A DNA stretch of 64,000 nt, taken from the NCBI GenBank assembly GCA_024699855.1, contig JAMPIQ010000003.1, forward strand, positions 496,001 through 560,000, read 5' to 3'. The notes under the pieces were generated by a model. It did not search any database. It was given only the letters and a program-made list of their open reading frames with translations, and was not told the DNA's origin. Shown here piece by piece: positions 11,500 to 26,200 of this stretch. A program made the position numbers and the translations under genes. Each line of letters begins with the position of its first letter. The first letter of the stretch is position 1. Source of the DNA: Aphelenchoides besseyi (lineage: Eukaryota > Nematoda > Chromadorea > Rhabditida > Aphelenchoididae).

Positions 11500-14400
11500 T
11501 TTGAGCATTGTGTGTGTCTCATTTGATCATGCGGAATCTGTGCTTGAGTTCTGGTTTCTATTGCTGTCAACCGATTCAGTGACTTTATTTCAGCATCGGC
11601 GATTATTGTTAACAAATTTGGATTTTCAAGATGACCGTGAGTTGAGTTTCACGAATTTGTACAAGTTTCTTGAGTTAAGTAATTCATTTATTATCGACAA
11701 CTTATTTATGCAGTAGAGGATTTTGAATGGGATCTAATACTTTCAATTATTATAGAGGCTCGAAATGAAGAATCAAGATTCAAAGTTTGATGTTTGTTTC
11801 AGTTAACGTGAATAATTAAAGTCTCGAGATTATTTGGATTAACATGTAATGTTTTGAGCATAATCGACTCTACTGTCGCCAACTTTATTGTTGTTCTTCA
11901 GTATGTTGATTTTATGTTGTTATTTTGATTATGTCGTATATTTTCGTGAGTATTGTTTTCGGCTCACTGTCAACCGATCTAATGGCACTTTATCACGAGT
12001 GGATATTGTTTCAGAATACGAGTTGTTAAGACGAGTGTGACTATGAGTGTTGAACTGTGCATCGAAGAGTCAAGTACTTCAGTTTATTCAGTTCGGTAAA
12101 TCTATCAATCCGAATTTATTCAGTTGACAACCCACATTATTACCAAGTGATCCGACTGTTACAAAGTGTTCGGATAAAGAAGCGAAATTTGGATTCACTT
12201 TTGCAGATGCCAGCAATCATCGTAAGCGATTGTGATTATTTCAAATGACGGTATGTCTTTTGTGTCGTGTTTAGTTCCAAGTATTATTAGCTGATTCTTA
12301 TTAACGTGTCATTCAGTTGCAAGTTTAGTAGTTTGTCATTTTGATTATGTAGAATATGTGTGTGAGTTGTGTTTGCTATTTGTGTCAATTGATTCAACGG
12401 TCTCTTCATTATCAGCACAAGGACTTGTTATCACTTACAGATTCCGCAATGTGTGTTGTGAATGTTTCTGATGTGCGCAAAATGTGAGAGTTGATTAGTT
12501 GATCCAATATTCCGCGTTAAACATCAATTCCGAATCGCTCAGTTGTTGATTTGCATGAATACTAAATGATCCGACTTTTGCAATTCCGGGATGAGGAAAA
12601 GAATTTGAGGTTTGATACCCTTTGTATTTAACATGATCAGTTGGAACTTTAGAGATTATTTTGATTAACGGATGATCGTGTGAGTTTAGTCGATGTTATT
12701 GACGCAAACAATATTGTCGTCATGCAGTTAAGGATCTCGTGCCGTTATTTCGATTGTGTAGTATTTGCTTAAGTTTTGCTTCCTATTTACTGTCAATTGG
12801 TTTAGTAAGTCGTGGTCAAGCTGATGGACTCCAATTTATTTAGTGATCCGGGTTTATTCTTTCAGTCACCCGTTAGCATTCAGGGGTATTATCTTGACTG
12901 TTTTAGAATTTGTGGTTAAACTGAAAAGATTTGAGATTTGATTCTTTTTCAGTTAACAGGATAATTGAATGTCTCGAGATGATTTCGATTAACAGATGGT
13001 CGTGTCAGTTTAGCGGATGTTACCCACGCGAACTCTTGTGGCCATTCAGTTAAGCATTTCGTGAGTCTTTAATTTGATTGGTGCACGATTTGCTTGATTT
13101 TAGATTCTGTTTGATGTCATCAATTTGGGGAGTTGGAGTTCAGTTGATGGACTAGAATTAGTACATTGATATGTTCCGTATTTGTTCATTTGGCAATTTA
13201 TGATCATATTTGTTAGGCTGAACGTTACTGAGCTGCGGGTGAGATGACGAGATTTAGGTTTGGATTCTTTTTCAGTTATCAGTAATAATTGAAAGTATGT
13301 GTATTCGTTTAGATTACGAAGGTGATTTCTTGAGTTCGGTGGACGCCATTGACGCGAACTCTGTTGGTGTTTCGCTTGTAGATTTCGTGCCGTTAATTTT
13401 GTCGTGTTCGATACGAGTTTGCTTTTAGTTTCTATTTAACGTCATCAATTTGGTGAGTTGGAGTTTCGTTAATAGACTCAAATTCGTGGGTTGATAGGTT
13501 CTCTGTTGTCAATTTGTTGTTATTGATATCTTGACTTTTACAGAGTTGCAGTTAAAAGGAGAGGAGTGAAGTTAGATTCCTTTTGCAGGTCGCCGGTATA
13601 ATTGGAATTACTCGTGGTCATTTCAACTAACGCGGGGATCTTTTGTCTGTCAGTCCATGCTACTGACGCTTATCCAATTTTCGAGCAGCTTGTAGACTTT
13701 GTACCATGATTTTGCTCGATATGCGTTTGATTTCGGTTTCTTATTTGAATTCAATCAAGTTAGCGAGTTATAATTTAGTTGAGGGATTTAAATTAGTGTG
13801 CTGATATGGTTCCATTTCTTCAGTCGGGAATTCGCAATTATATTGTTATGCTGGCTGTTACTCAGCTGCGGGTGAGTTGACGAGATCAGAGGTTTGATTC
13901 TTTTTATGTTGAAATGTTCAAATGAAAATTCTTGTAATCAATCGAATTAAGGAGTCGACTTCTTGAATTTAATGGATCTTATCGACGCTGATACGATTTT
14001 TGTTGAGCTGGTGGATTTCGTGCGGTTATTTGGTTCTGTTCGTTATGGCCCGCTTCGGGTTCTTAATTGCTGCCAGTCAAGTTAGTGATTTCTAGTTTAG
14101 TTAATGGACTCAAATGTATTGATTATGATGTGATGTACTCAATCAGTTAGCATTTTGTGGTTATGTTGTTATGCTGATTGTTACAGAGATGCGGTTGAGA
14201 TGTCAAGATTTGATATTTCATATTTGGATAGGTTCAAGTGAAAGTGTTTGTGTCCATTTAGATTAAGGAAATTATTTCTAGAGTTTGGTGAATGCCATTA
14301 ACGTTGATCCGATTTTTGTTTACTGGTGGATTTCGTGCCATGATTTTGGTTGTGCTCGATACGAGTTTGATTTTGGTTTCTTGTTTGAAATCAGTTAAGT

Positions 14401-17400
14401 TGGCGAGTTATAGTTTGTGTGATGGACTCAAATCTATTGAGTGTTATGTGCTCTACTCAATCGGTTGTCAATTTGAAACTATATTGATAAGCTGACTGTT
14501 AAACAGCTGCGGCTGAATGAAAAGATTAGAGTTTGCTTCCTTCTGCAGTTAGCAGGGACAGTTCGAAACTTATGCTTAATTTAGTTAACGCGGTGATGTC
14601 TTGAATTTAGCCGAGATTACTGACGCTAATTCCATTGTCGTTCACTTTGTAGAGTTCGCACCATGATCCCGGTTTTGTTCGATGGACTTGAATTTGATTT
14701 TTTGTTTGCTGTCAGTCAAATTCGTGAGTTGGAGTTTATTTAGTGGACTCAAATTCATTGAGTATGATGTGATGTACTCAATCAGTTAGCATTTTGTGGT
14801 TATATTGTTACACTGACCGTTCAGTTCCAAATGAAATGACGAGATCAGTGGTTTGAGTCTTTTTGAGTTTAACATGTTAAAAAAAGTGTTGTTGATCAAT
14901 CAAATTAAGGAGGTCATTTTTTGAGTTTCATTGGTGCTACTGACGCGGATTCTATTTTTGTTCAACTTCTAGATTCCGCGCCATGAGTTTGGTCGATACG
15001 AGTTTGATTTCTATTCTATGCAATCAGTTTGGTGAGTTTGAGTTTAGTTAGTGGACTCAAATTAGTATGTTTATCTCTCGCATGCTTTCAATTGTCTATT
15101 TGAACTATATTTTTTATTATGATTGCTGCAGTCTAAAATAAAACGACAATATCGTAGGTTTCATTTCTTTTTTTTGGTATGTTCAAGTGAAGGTGTTTTT
15201 GATGAGCTAAGTTAAGGGAGTTAATTTTTGAGTTTGGTAATGCCATATTTATTCTCGTTATTTAGTGAAGAACTTCGTGTCGTTATTTTGACTTTGTGCG
15301 ATACGGGTTTGATTTCAATTTGATGTGATCAGTTTGGTGAGTCAGTCAGTGTAGTTAATGGATGTAAGTTAATGCATTGGTATGGTTTCGATTTGTTCAG
15401 TCAGCAATTTACAATTGTATTGGTATGCTGACTGTTTAGAATTAAATGAAATGATCATTTCTGAGGTTTGAGTTTTTTATTTCTTATATGTTCAATGGAA
15501 GTCCTTGTAATCAATAAGATTAAGGCGATCATTTTTTGAGTTTAGCCGGGATTACTGACGCGGATTCTATTTTCGTTGAGCTGGGAAATTTCGTGTCATG
15601 ATTTCGGCCAATACGAGTTTTATTGCTTATTTGAAGTCAATCAAGTTGGTGAGTTGGAGTTCAGTTAATGGATTTAAATTGGTGTGTTGATATCTCCTAT
15701 GCTTTCAGTTGGTGATTTGGAATTATATTGGCATCTTGATTGTTACAAAGGTCCTAATGAGATGACATGATCTAAGAGTTGATTCTATTTATTTTTGATT
15801 CGTTCAAGTGAAAGTATTTGAGTTCATTTAGATTAGGGAGATGGTTTCTTGAGTTTAATGGATCTTATTGACGCTGATCCGATTTCGTTCAGTTTGTAGA
15901 TTCCGTGTCATGGTTTTGGTCCATACGAGTTTCAGTTTGGTTTCTATTTAATGTCATCAGGTAGGGGAGTTGGAGTTTAGTCGATAAACTCAAATTTATT
16001 GAGTATGATGTGCTCTGCTTTATCAGTTGGCAATTTGTAACTGTATTGGTATGTCGATTATTACAGAGATGCGGTTGAGCTAACAAAATCTGGAGTTAAA
16101 CTTCTTTTCGTGTTTGATGTGTTCTAGTGAAAGTGTGATCAATGAAATTAAGGAGGTGATTTCCTCAGTTCTGTGAAAGGGGTTGACGTTGCTTATAGTT
16201 TTAATCAGCTTTTAGATTCCGTACGGGTATTTTGGTAAATACGACTTTCATTTTGGTCTATTTGATGGCAGTTAAGTGGGTGAGTTGGAGTTTAGTTAGT
16301 GGACTCGAGTTAGTGTGTTGGTAAATTCCCATTCTTTCAGTTCGCAATTTGAAACTATGTTGGTGTTATGATTTCTACGGTCTCGGATAAAATGACGAGA
16401 TTTGATTTCTTTTGTGATTTGCAAGGACAATGAAAGGGTTTTCGGTCAATCAAATTAAGAAGGTGGGTTCTTTGAGTTTAGCGAGAGTTACTGAGGCGGA
16501 TCCGATTTTTGATCAGCGTTTATATTTCTGTTCTTATTTCGATCGTGCTCTATATGCGTTCGATTTTGGTTTTATCTAATGTCAGCCAACTTGATGAGTG
16601 GGAGTTTAGTTAATGGACTCAAATTAGTGCATCGAGATGGCCCATTCTTTCAGTCAGCAATTTGGAATTATAGTGACATACCGACTGTTACAATCTCAAA
16701 TGAAATGACGAAATCGGAAATTTTATTGCTTTTATGCTTGATATCTTCAAGTAAAAGTGTTTGTGATTTATTCAATTAAGAGGGTAATTTTTTGAGTTTG
16801 GTGAACGGCATTGACGCGAACACTATTGTTCAGTTTGGATTTGGTGCCACGATTTCGGGGCTGTTCGATATGGCTCGATACGAGTTTGATTTTGATTTCT
16901 AGTTGATGCCATCAGTTTGGTGAGTTGGAGTTCAGTTGATGGACTAGAATTAGTACATTGATATGTTCCGTATTTGTTCATTTGGCAATTTATGATCATA
17001 TTTGTTAGGCTGAACGTTACTGAGCTGCGGGTGAGATGACGAGATTTAGGTTTGGATTCTTTTTCAGTTATCAGTAATAATTGAAAGTATTTGTATTCGT
17101 TTAGATTACGAAGGTGATTTCTTGAGTTCGGTGGACGCCATTGACGCGAACTCTGTTGGTGTTTCGCTTGTAGATTTCGTGCCGTTAATTTTGTCGTGTT
17201 CGATACGAGTTTGCTTTTAGTTTCTATTTAACGTCATCAATTTGGTGAGTTGGAGTTTCGTTAATAGACTCAAATTCGTGGGTTGATAGGTTCTCTGTTG
17301 TCAATTTGTTGTTATTGATATCTTGACTTTTACAGAGTTGCAGTTAAAAGGAGAGGAGTGAAGTTAGATTCCTTTTGCAGTTAGCCGGTATAGTTGGAAT

Positions 17401-20400
17401 TACTCGTGGTCATTTCAACTAACGCGAGGATCTTTTGTCTGTCAGCCCATGCTACTGACGCTCATCCGATTTTCGAACAGCTTGTAGACTTTGTACCATG
17501 ATTTTGCTCGATACGAATTTGTTTTCTTATTTGAAGTCAATCAAGTTAGTGAGTTATAATTTAGTTGAGAGATTTAAATTAGTGTGTTGATATGGTTCCG
17601 TTCTTTCAGTCAGCAACTTGAAATTGTATTGTTATGCTGACTGTTCAGTCCCAGATACAATGACAATATCTGAGGTTTGATTCTTTTTATGTTCGACATG
17701 TTCAATGAAAGTTCTTGTAATCAAGCAGATTAGGGAAATGAGTTCTTGAGTTCGTTCAATGGCATTAACGCAAACTCTATTGTTCAGTCTGTTGATTTCG
17801 TGTCGCTATTTTTGTGTTCGATATGCGTGTGAGTTTTATTTAATGCAATCAGTTTGGTGAGTTGAAGTGAAGTCAATGACTCGAATTACTGTATTGATAG
17901 GTTTCCATTCTTTCAGTCGGGAAGTTGCAATTATATTGTAAGGTGACTGTTACTGAGATGCGCGTGAGATGACAAAATTTGAGGTTGAAGTTCTTTTGGT
18001 GTTTTGATATGTTCAAATGAAAGTTTTTGTGTTCATTTAGATTAGGGAAATGATTCCTTGAGTTTGGTGAATGCCATTGACGTCAATTATATTTTGGTCG
18101 GGGTGTAGATTCCGTGTCGTGATTTTGGTTTTGCCCGAGGCGAGCTTCATTTTTGGTTTTATTTGATGCAGTTAGTTGGGTGAGTTAGAGTGTAGTTAAT
18201 GAACTCAAATTAGTGCATCAGTATGGTTTCCATTCCTTCAGTCAAGAATTTTGAATTATTGGGATCTTGATTGTTACTGAGGTGCGGGTGGATGAAAGAA
18301 GGTTGATTGCTTTTTGTAATTAGCAGGAACAGTTAGAAGCTGGTGGTCAGTTCAATTAACGAGGTAACATTTCGTGTGTCAGTCGATGTTACCCACGCGA
18401 ACTCTATTTTTGATCAGTTTGTAGATTACGTGTCATGATTTTGGTCCATACGAGTTTCTGTTTGGTTTCTATTTAATGTCATCAGGTAGGGGAGTTGGAG
18501 TTTAGTTAGTGGACTCAAATTAGTGCATCGAGATCTCCCGTTCTTTCAGTTGCCAATTTGGAATTGTATTGGCACACTAATTGTTACTGTCCTAAATGAA
18601 ATGACGAGATTTGAGATTTGATTCTTTTTATTTTGATATGTTCGAGTGAAAGTGTTTTTGATAAGCCAAATTAAGGATATCATTTATTGAGTTTGATTGG
18701 TGCTACTAACGAGGATTCTATTTTTGTTCAACTTTTAGATTCGGTGTCGTGATTTTGGGTTCGGTCGATGTGCTTGAATTTTATTTTTTTGTTTGAAGTC
18801 AATCAACTTGGTTGGTTATAGTTCAGTTAGGGAATTCGAATTTATTGAGTACGATCTGCTCTGCTCAATCAGTTGGCGATTTGTAATTATGTTGGTATGT
18901 CGATTATTACAGAGATGCGGTTGAGCTAACAAAATCTGGAGTTAAACTTCTTTTCGTGTTTGATGTGTTCTAGTGAAAGTGTGATCAATGAAATTAAGGG
19001 GGTGATTTCCTCAGTTCTGTGAAAGGGGTTGACGTTGCTTATAGTTTTAATCAGCTTTTAGATTCCGTACGGGTATTTTGGTAAATACGACTTTCATTTT
19101 GGTCTATTTGATGGCAGTTAAGTGGGTGAGTTGGAGTTTAGTTAGTGGACTCGAGTTAGTGTGTTGGTAAATTCCCATTCTTTCAGTTCGCAATTTGAAA
19201 CTATGTTGGTGCTATGATTTCTACGGTCTCGAATGAAATGACAATATCTTAGGTTAAAGTTCTTTTTGTATGATTTGTTTAATGGAAGTTCTTGTAATCA
19301 ATCAAATTAAGACGGTGATTTCTTCAGGTCGGGGAAAGTTGTTGACGTCGATGATATTTTGGTTAGCTTGTTGGTTTCGTGCGGTTATTTCGGGTTTGTT
19401 CGATACGAGTTTGATTTTTAATGCCATCAATTTGGTGAGTTGGAGTAAAATTAATGTGTTAATCGGTTCTCATTCTTTCAGTCGGGAATTTGCAGTTATA
19501 TTGTTAGAGTGTGGGATTGAAAGGAAAGAATTGAAGTTTGATTTATTTTGCAGTTAGCGGGAACAGTTCGAAGTTTGTTGCAATCAAGATTAAGGAGGTA
19601 ATTTCTTCAGTTCGCTGAATGGCATCGACACAGATTCTATTGTTCAGTCTGTTGGTTTCGTACCATGGTTTCGGTCGATACGAATTTGATTTCTATTTCA
19701 TGCAATCAGTTTGCTAAGTTGGGGTTTAGTTAGTGGACTCGAGTTAGTGTGTTGGTAAGGTTTCCGTTCTTGCAGTTGTAAATTTGAAACTATTGGCAAG
19801 CCGACTGTTCAGTCCCAAATGCAATGACAATATATTAGGTTGGACTTCTTTGTGTTTGATTCGTTCAAATGAAGTGTTTTTGATAAATCAATTAAAGGAG
19901 GCCATTTTTTGAGTTTCATTGGTTTTACTGACGCGGATTTTATTTATTGAGCTGGTGGGTTCGGTGCCATGAGTTTGGTCGATACGCGTTTGATTTCTAT
20001 TGCATGCCATCAGGTTGGTAAGGTTGAGTGTAATTAATGGCTACAATTAGTGCGTTGATAGGTTTCCATTCATTTTGTCGGGGATTTGTAATTATGCTGG
20101 TGAGCTGACTTTTACAGTCTCAAATGCAATGACCATTTCTGACCTTTGATTTTTTTATGTTGATATGTTCGAATGAAAGTGTTTTTGATAAGCCAAACTA
20201 AGGAGCTCAATTTTGGGGTTTAGCAAAAGGTTACTGACGCGGAATCTATTTCTCAGTTTGTGAATTTCATGTCATGAATTTGGTCGTGCTCGATACGCGT
20301 TTGATTCTGGTTTCTTATTAAATGTCAGTGAAGTTAGTGAGTTTCAGTCAGCAATTTGAAACTATATTGGCATGTTCATTGTTACAGATCTGCAGTTGAG

Positions 20401-23130
20401 ATGACAAAAGCTGGAGTTCAAATTCTTTTTGTGTTTGATGTGCTCTAATGAAAGTGATAGTGAACAATCAAATTAAGGAGGTGATTTCTTGAATCAAATG
20501 GATCTTACTGAGGCCGATTCTATTTTCGTTGAGCTGGTGGATTTCGTGCTATGATTTTGGTTGTGCTCGATACGAGTTTGCTTTTAGTTTTTATTCAACG
20601 TCACCAATTTGGTGAGTCAATGTGATTGAAGGCTATGATTAGCGTGCTGATATGTTCTTTGTTGTCAATTTGTTATTATTGATATTCTGACTTTTACAGA
20701 GTTGCAGTTAAAAGGAGAGGAGTGCAGTTAGATTCCTTTTGCAGTTAGCCGGTATATCTGGAATTACTCGTGGTCATTAAGATTATGGAGGTAATCTTTT
20801 GTGTGTCAGCTCATGTTACTGACGCCGATCCGATTTTGTTCACTGTAGATTCCGTGCGGTTATTTTGGTTTTGTTCGATAGGAATTGATTGCTGTTTGAT
20901 GCAATTAGGTTGGTGAGTTGGAGTTTCGTTAATAGACTCAAATTCGTGGGTTGATAGGTTCTCTGTTGTCAATTTGTTATTATTGATATCCTGACTTTTA
21001 CAGAGTTGCAGTTAAAAGGAGAGGAGTGAAGTTAGATTCCTTTTGCAGTTAGCCGGTATAGTTGGAATTGCTCGTGGTCATTTCTACTAACGCGGGGATC
21101 TTTTGTCTGTCAGTCCATGCTACTGACGCTCATCCGATTTTCGAAAAGCTTGTAGACTTTGTACCATGATTTTGCTCGATACGAATTTGTTTTCTTATTT
21201 GAAGTCAATCAAGTTGGTGAGTTATAATTAAGTTGATGGATTTAAATTAGTGTGTTGATATGGTTCCGTTCTTTCAGTCAGCAACTTGAAATTGTATTGT
21301 TATGCTGACTGTTCAGTCCCCAATGCAATGACAATATCTGAGGTTTGATTCTTTTTATGTTGACATGTTCAAATGAAGATTCTTGTAAACAATCAAATTA
21401 AGGAGTTGACTTCTTGAATTTAATGGATCTTACTGAGGCCGATTCTATTTTCGTTGAGCTGGTGGATTCCGTGTCATGATTTTGGCGCACACGAGTTTCA
21501 TTTTGGTTTTTATTTGATGCAATTAGTCTGTTGAGTTGGAGTGTAGTTAATGGAAGCGAATTAGTGCGTTAGTATGGTTTTCGTTCTTTCAGTCGGCAAT
21601 CATATTGATATTATGATTTCTTCGGTCTCAAATGAAATGACAAGATGTGATTTTTTTTATGTTGATATGTTCAAGTGAAAGTGCGGTCAATGAAATTAAG
21701 GAGATCGTTTTTTGAGTTTGGTGAATGGCATTGTCGCGAATTCTATTGTTGTTCAGTTTGTGTATTTCATGTCGCTATTTTTGTCGATACGAGTTTTATT
21801 TTTGGTTTTATTTCATGCCATCAGTTGGGTGAGTTCGAGTTTAGTCGATCGACTCAAATTAATTCATTGGTACGGTTTCCATTCGTTCAGTCAACAATTT
21901 GAAACAATATTGGTAAGCTGACTGTTAAATAGGTGCGGTTGAGATGTCAATATCTGAGTTTTGAAGTTCTTTTGTGTTTGGTATGGTCAAATGAAAGTCA
22001 TTGAATTCGTTTAGATTAGGGAAATGAGTTTTTGAGTTCGGTAAAAGGCATTGACGGTGATCCGATTTTTGTTGAGCTTGTCGATTCCGTGTCATTATTT
22101 TGGTGGATACGAGTTTGATTTCTTGTTTGAAGTTTAACAACTTGGCGAGTCAGTGTAGTTGGTGGCTATGGTTGGTGTGTTGATCGGGTTTCCGTTCCTT
22201 CAGGCAACAATTTGTAATTGTATTGGTATGTTGACTGTTCTGTCTCAAATGAGATGACGAGATCAGTGGTTTGAGTTTAACATGTTCAAAACAGTGTTTT
22301 TGATCAATCAAATTAAGGGGGCGATTTCTTCAGCTCGGTGAAAGTTGTTCACGGTAATTATATTTTGGTCAGTTTGTAGATTTCGTGCGGTTATTTCGGG
22401 CCTGTTCGATACGAGTTTCATTTTTGGTTCTATTTGATGCAGTCAGTTGGGTGAGTTCGAGTTTAGTTGGTGGACTCGAGTTAGTGTGTTGGTAAGGTTC
22501 TATTCCTTCAGTCGGGAATTTGAAACAATATTGGTAAGCTGACTGTTAAATAGGTGCGGTTGAGATGTCAATATCTGAGTTTTGAAGTTCTTTTGTGTTT
22601 GGTATGGTCAAATGAAAGTCATTGAATTCGTTTAGATTAGGGAAATGAGTTTTTGAGTTCGGTAAAAGGCATTGACGGTGATCCGATTTTTGTTGAGCTT
22701 GTCGATTCCGTGTCATTATTTTGGTGGATACGAGTTTGATTTCTTGTTTGAAGTTTAACAACTTGGCGAGTCAGTGTAGTTGGTGGCTATGGTTGGTGTG
22801 TTGATCGGGTTTCCGTTCCTTCAGGCAACAATTTGTAATTGTATTGGTATGTTGACTGTTCTGTCTCAAATGAGATGACGAGATCAGTGGTTTGAGTTTA
22901 ACATGTTCAAAACAGTGTTTTTGATCAATCAAATTAAGGGGGCGATTTCTTCAGGGCGGTGAAAGGTGATCACGGTGATTATATTTTTAATCAGGGTTTA
23001 TATTCCCGTTCTTGTTTCAGTCGTGCTCTGTGTTTTGATTTTGCTTTTTTTATTTAACGTTAGTCAAGTTGGTGAGTTTCAGTCGGGATTTTGCAGTTCT
23101 ATTTTTTGTTATGACTGCTACAGATTCACA
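11500..23130. repeat. Diverged tandem satellite array, unit about 310-320 bp (about 405 bp at the left edge)
   Basis: A block of more than 11 kb is built from diverged copies of one unit. Recurrent landmarks are GAGTTGGAGTTTAGTTAGTGGACTC, TTCTTTCAGTCAGCAATTTG, ATGCTGACTGTTACAGAG, ATGACGAGAT, ATTAAGGAGGTGATTTCTTGAG, TTACTGACGCGGATTC, TTCGTGCCATGATTTTGG and CTCGATACGAGTTTGATT, always in that order. Spacing is about 405-415 bp near 11.6-12.8 kb and about 310-320 bp later. Copies differ widely, but some multi-unit blocks are nearly identical (about 13130-13660 with 16921-17450; 16050-16370 with 18897-19215; 17240-17680 with 20916-21340). The plus strand is strongly enriched in T and G and poor in C throughout. 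No credible gene lies inside; the short open frames are repeat noise. Confidence 0.9.
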
Positions 23131-23140
23131 GTGATTTCAT
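21901..23140. repeat. Recent 621-bp tandem duplication (two satellite units)
   Basis: The segment starting near 21903 repeats 621 bp later, starting near 22524. A 71-codon minus-strand open stretch at 21925-22140 recurs unchanged at 22546-22761. 621 bp is twice the local unit, so this is a two-unit higher-order duplication, the youngest visible event in the array. Confidence 0.85.
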
Positions 23141-23220
23141 GTACTATATTTTGATGTAATGTATCTGGGTACCATATTTTGACGTGATGTATTTGAAGAT
23201 GCCTCAAACCGATCAACTAC

Positions 23221-26200
23221 ACCCCCAACACTCCGTTAATAAAGGTGACGAGTTGTAGAATTAGAGGACAAAAACTTTCGTGCCAAGAAATGGTCTAGTA
23301 TATTTTCATGAACTATATTTTCAGGTTTCAGATTTCGAGTTTCTGCATTTTCAGGTTTCCGTCAAACAATTTCGAGCCCACAAAAGACCACCGTTTCTTA
23401 ATAAAAATAGGTAGACGAGTTGAATGACAATTTGAATTACTAGTTTCAGGGGTCTCAAAAAAGACAATTTCAAGGGTTTCAAAAAAAGGAGTTCAAAAAA
23501 GGGAATTAAAAAGGGCAATTAAAAGGGGTTCAAAAGGGCTGCAATTTCAGGGCTCAAAAATAAAGGGTTCAAAAGGTCAGCAATTCCCCCTTCCACAGGT
23601 CACGGTTTCGGTTAAAAAAAGAGCGCCAGGTAGTTATCCCCCGCCACCCCACAGCAGTCCCGCCACCCCATCAACAGGTCTGCAATTTCAATATCCACAG
23701 GTCACGGATTCGGCCAAAAAAAAGACCGCCACCCCATTAGTCCCTGCCACCAACCTTCGGTTGCTGTTTGAGACAAGCTCAAACTATTTCGAGCCAACAC
23801 CACCAAATTAATTGAACAAACAAGACCCCCAACACTCCGTTAATAAAGGTGACGAGTTGTAGAATTAGAGGACAAAAACTTTCGTGCCAAGAAATGGTCT
23901 AGTATATTTTCATGAACTATATTTTCAGGTTTCAGATTTCGAGTTTCTGCATTTTCAGGTTTCCGTCAAACAATTTCGAGCCCACAAAAGACCACCGTTT
24001 CTTAATAAAAATAGGTAGACGAGTTGAATGACAATTTGAATTACTAGTTTCAGGGGTCTCAAAAAAAGACAATTTCAAGGGTTTCAAAAAAAGGAGTTCA
24101 AAAAAGGGAATTAAAAAGGGCAATTAAAAGGGGTTCAAAAGGGCTGCAATTTCAGGGCTCAAAAATAAAGGGTTCAAAAGGTCAGCAATTCCCCCTTCCA
24201 CAGGTCACGGTTTCGGTAAAAAAAAAGAGCGCCAGGTAGTTATCCCCCGCCACCCCACAGCAGTCCCGCCACCCCATCAACAGGTCTGCAATTTCAATAT
24301 CCACAGGTCACGGATTCGGCCAAAAAAGACCGCCACCCCATTAGTCCCTGCCACCAACCTTCGGTTGCTGTTTGAGACAAGCTCAAACTATTTCGAGCCA
24401 ACACCACCAAATTAATTGAACAAACAAGACCCCCAACACTCCGTTAATAAAGGTGACGAGTTGTAGAATTAGAGGACAAAAACTTTCGTGCCAAGAAATG
24501 GTCTAGTATATTTTCATGAACTATATTTTCAGGTTTCAGATTTCGAGTTTCTGCATTTTCAGGTTTCCGTCAAACAATTTCGAGCCCACAAAAGACCACC
24601 GTTTCTTAATAAAAATAGGTAGACGAGTTGAATGACAATTTGAATTACTAGTTTCAGGGGTCTCAAAAAAGACAATTTCAAGGGTTTCAAAAAAAGGAGT
24701 TCAAAAAAGGGAATTAAAAGGGCAATTAAAAGGGGTTCAAAAGGGCTGCAATTTCAGGGCTCAAAAATAAAGGGTTCAAAAGGTCAGCAATTCCCCCTTC
24801 CACAGGTCACGGTTTCGGTTAAAAAAAGAGCGCCAGGTAGTTATCCCCCGCCACCCCACAGCAGTCCCGCCACCCCATCAACAGGTCTGCAATTTCAATA
24901 TCCACAGGTCACGGATTCGGCCAAAAAAAGACCGCCACCCCATTAGTCCCTGCCACCAACCTTCGGTTGCTGTTTGAGACAAGCTCAAACTATTTCGAGC
25001 CAACACCACCAAATTAATTGAACAAACAAGACCCCCAACACTCCGTTAATAAAGGTGACGAGTTGTAGAATTAGAGGACAAAAACTTTCGTGCCAAGAAA
25101 TGGTCTAGTATATTTTCATGAACTATATTTTCAGGTTTCAGATTTCGAGTTTCTGCATTTTCAGGTTTCCGTCAAACAATTTCGAGCCCACAAAAGACCA
25201 CCGTTTCTTAATAAAATAGGTAGACGAGTTGAATGACAATTTGAATTACTAGTTTCAGGGGTCTCAAAAAAGACAATTTCAAGGGTTTCAAAAAAAGGAG
25301 TTCAAAAAAGGGAATTAAAAAGGGCAATTAAAAGGGGTTCAAAAGGGCTGCAATTTCAGGGCTCAAAAATAAAGGGTTCAAAAGGTCAGCAATTCCCCCT
25401 TCCACAGGTCACGGTTTCGGTAAAAAAAAGAGCGCCAGGTAGTTATCCCCCGCCACCCCACAGCAGTCCCGCCACCCCATCAACAGGTCTGCAATTTCAA
25501 TATCCACAGGTCACGGATTCGGCCAAAAAAGACCGCCACCCCATTAGTCCCTGCCACCAACCTTCGGTTGCTGTTTGAGACAAGCTCAAACTATTTCGAG
25601 CCAACACCACCAAATTAATTGAACAAACAAGACCCCCAACACTCCGTTAATAAAGGTGACGAGTTGTAGAATTAGAGGACAAAAACTTTCGTGCCAAGAA
25701 ATGGTCTAGTATATTTTCATGAACTATATTTTCAGGTTTCAGATTTCGAGTTTCTGCATTTTCAGGTTTCCGTCAAACAATTTCGAGCCCACAAAAGACC
25801 ACCGTTTCTTAATAAAAATAGGTAGACGAGTTGAATGACAATTTGAATTACTAGTTTCAGGGGTCTCAAAAAAGACAATTTCAAGGGTTTCAAAAAAAGG
25901 AGTTCAAAAAAGGGAATTAAAAAGGGCAATTAAAAGGGGTTCAAAAGGGCTGCAATTTCAGGGCTCAAAAATAAAGGGTTCAAAAGGTCAGCAATTCCCC
26001 CTTCCACAGGTCACGGTTTCGGTTAAAAAAAGAGCGCCAGGTAGTTATCCCCCGCCACCCCACAGCAGTCCCGCCACCCCATCAACAGGTCTGCAATTTC
26101 AATATCCACAGGTCACGGATTCGGCCAAAAAAGACCGCCACCCCATTAGTCCCTGCCACCAACCTTCGGTTGCTGTTTGAGACAAGCTCAAACTATTTCG

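Noticed and set aside
14292..22761. Short ORFs of 60-95 codons in the 310-bp satellite
   Set aside because: T/G-rich repeat sequence gives Val/Phe/Leu-rich noise; no conserved frame between units.
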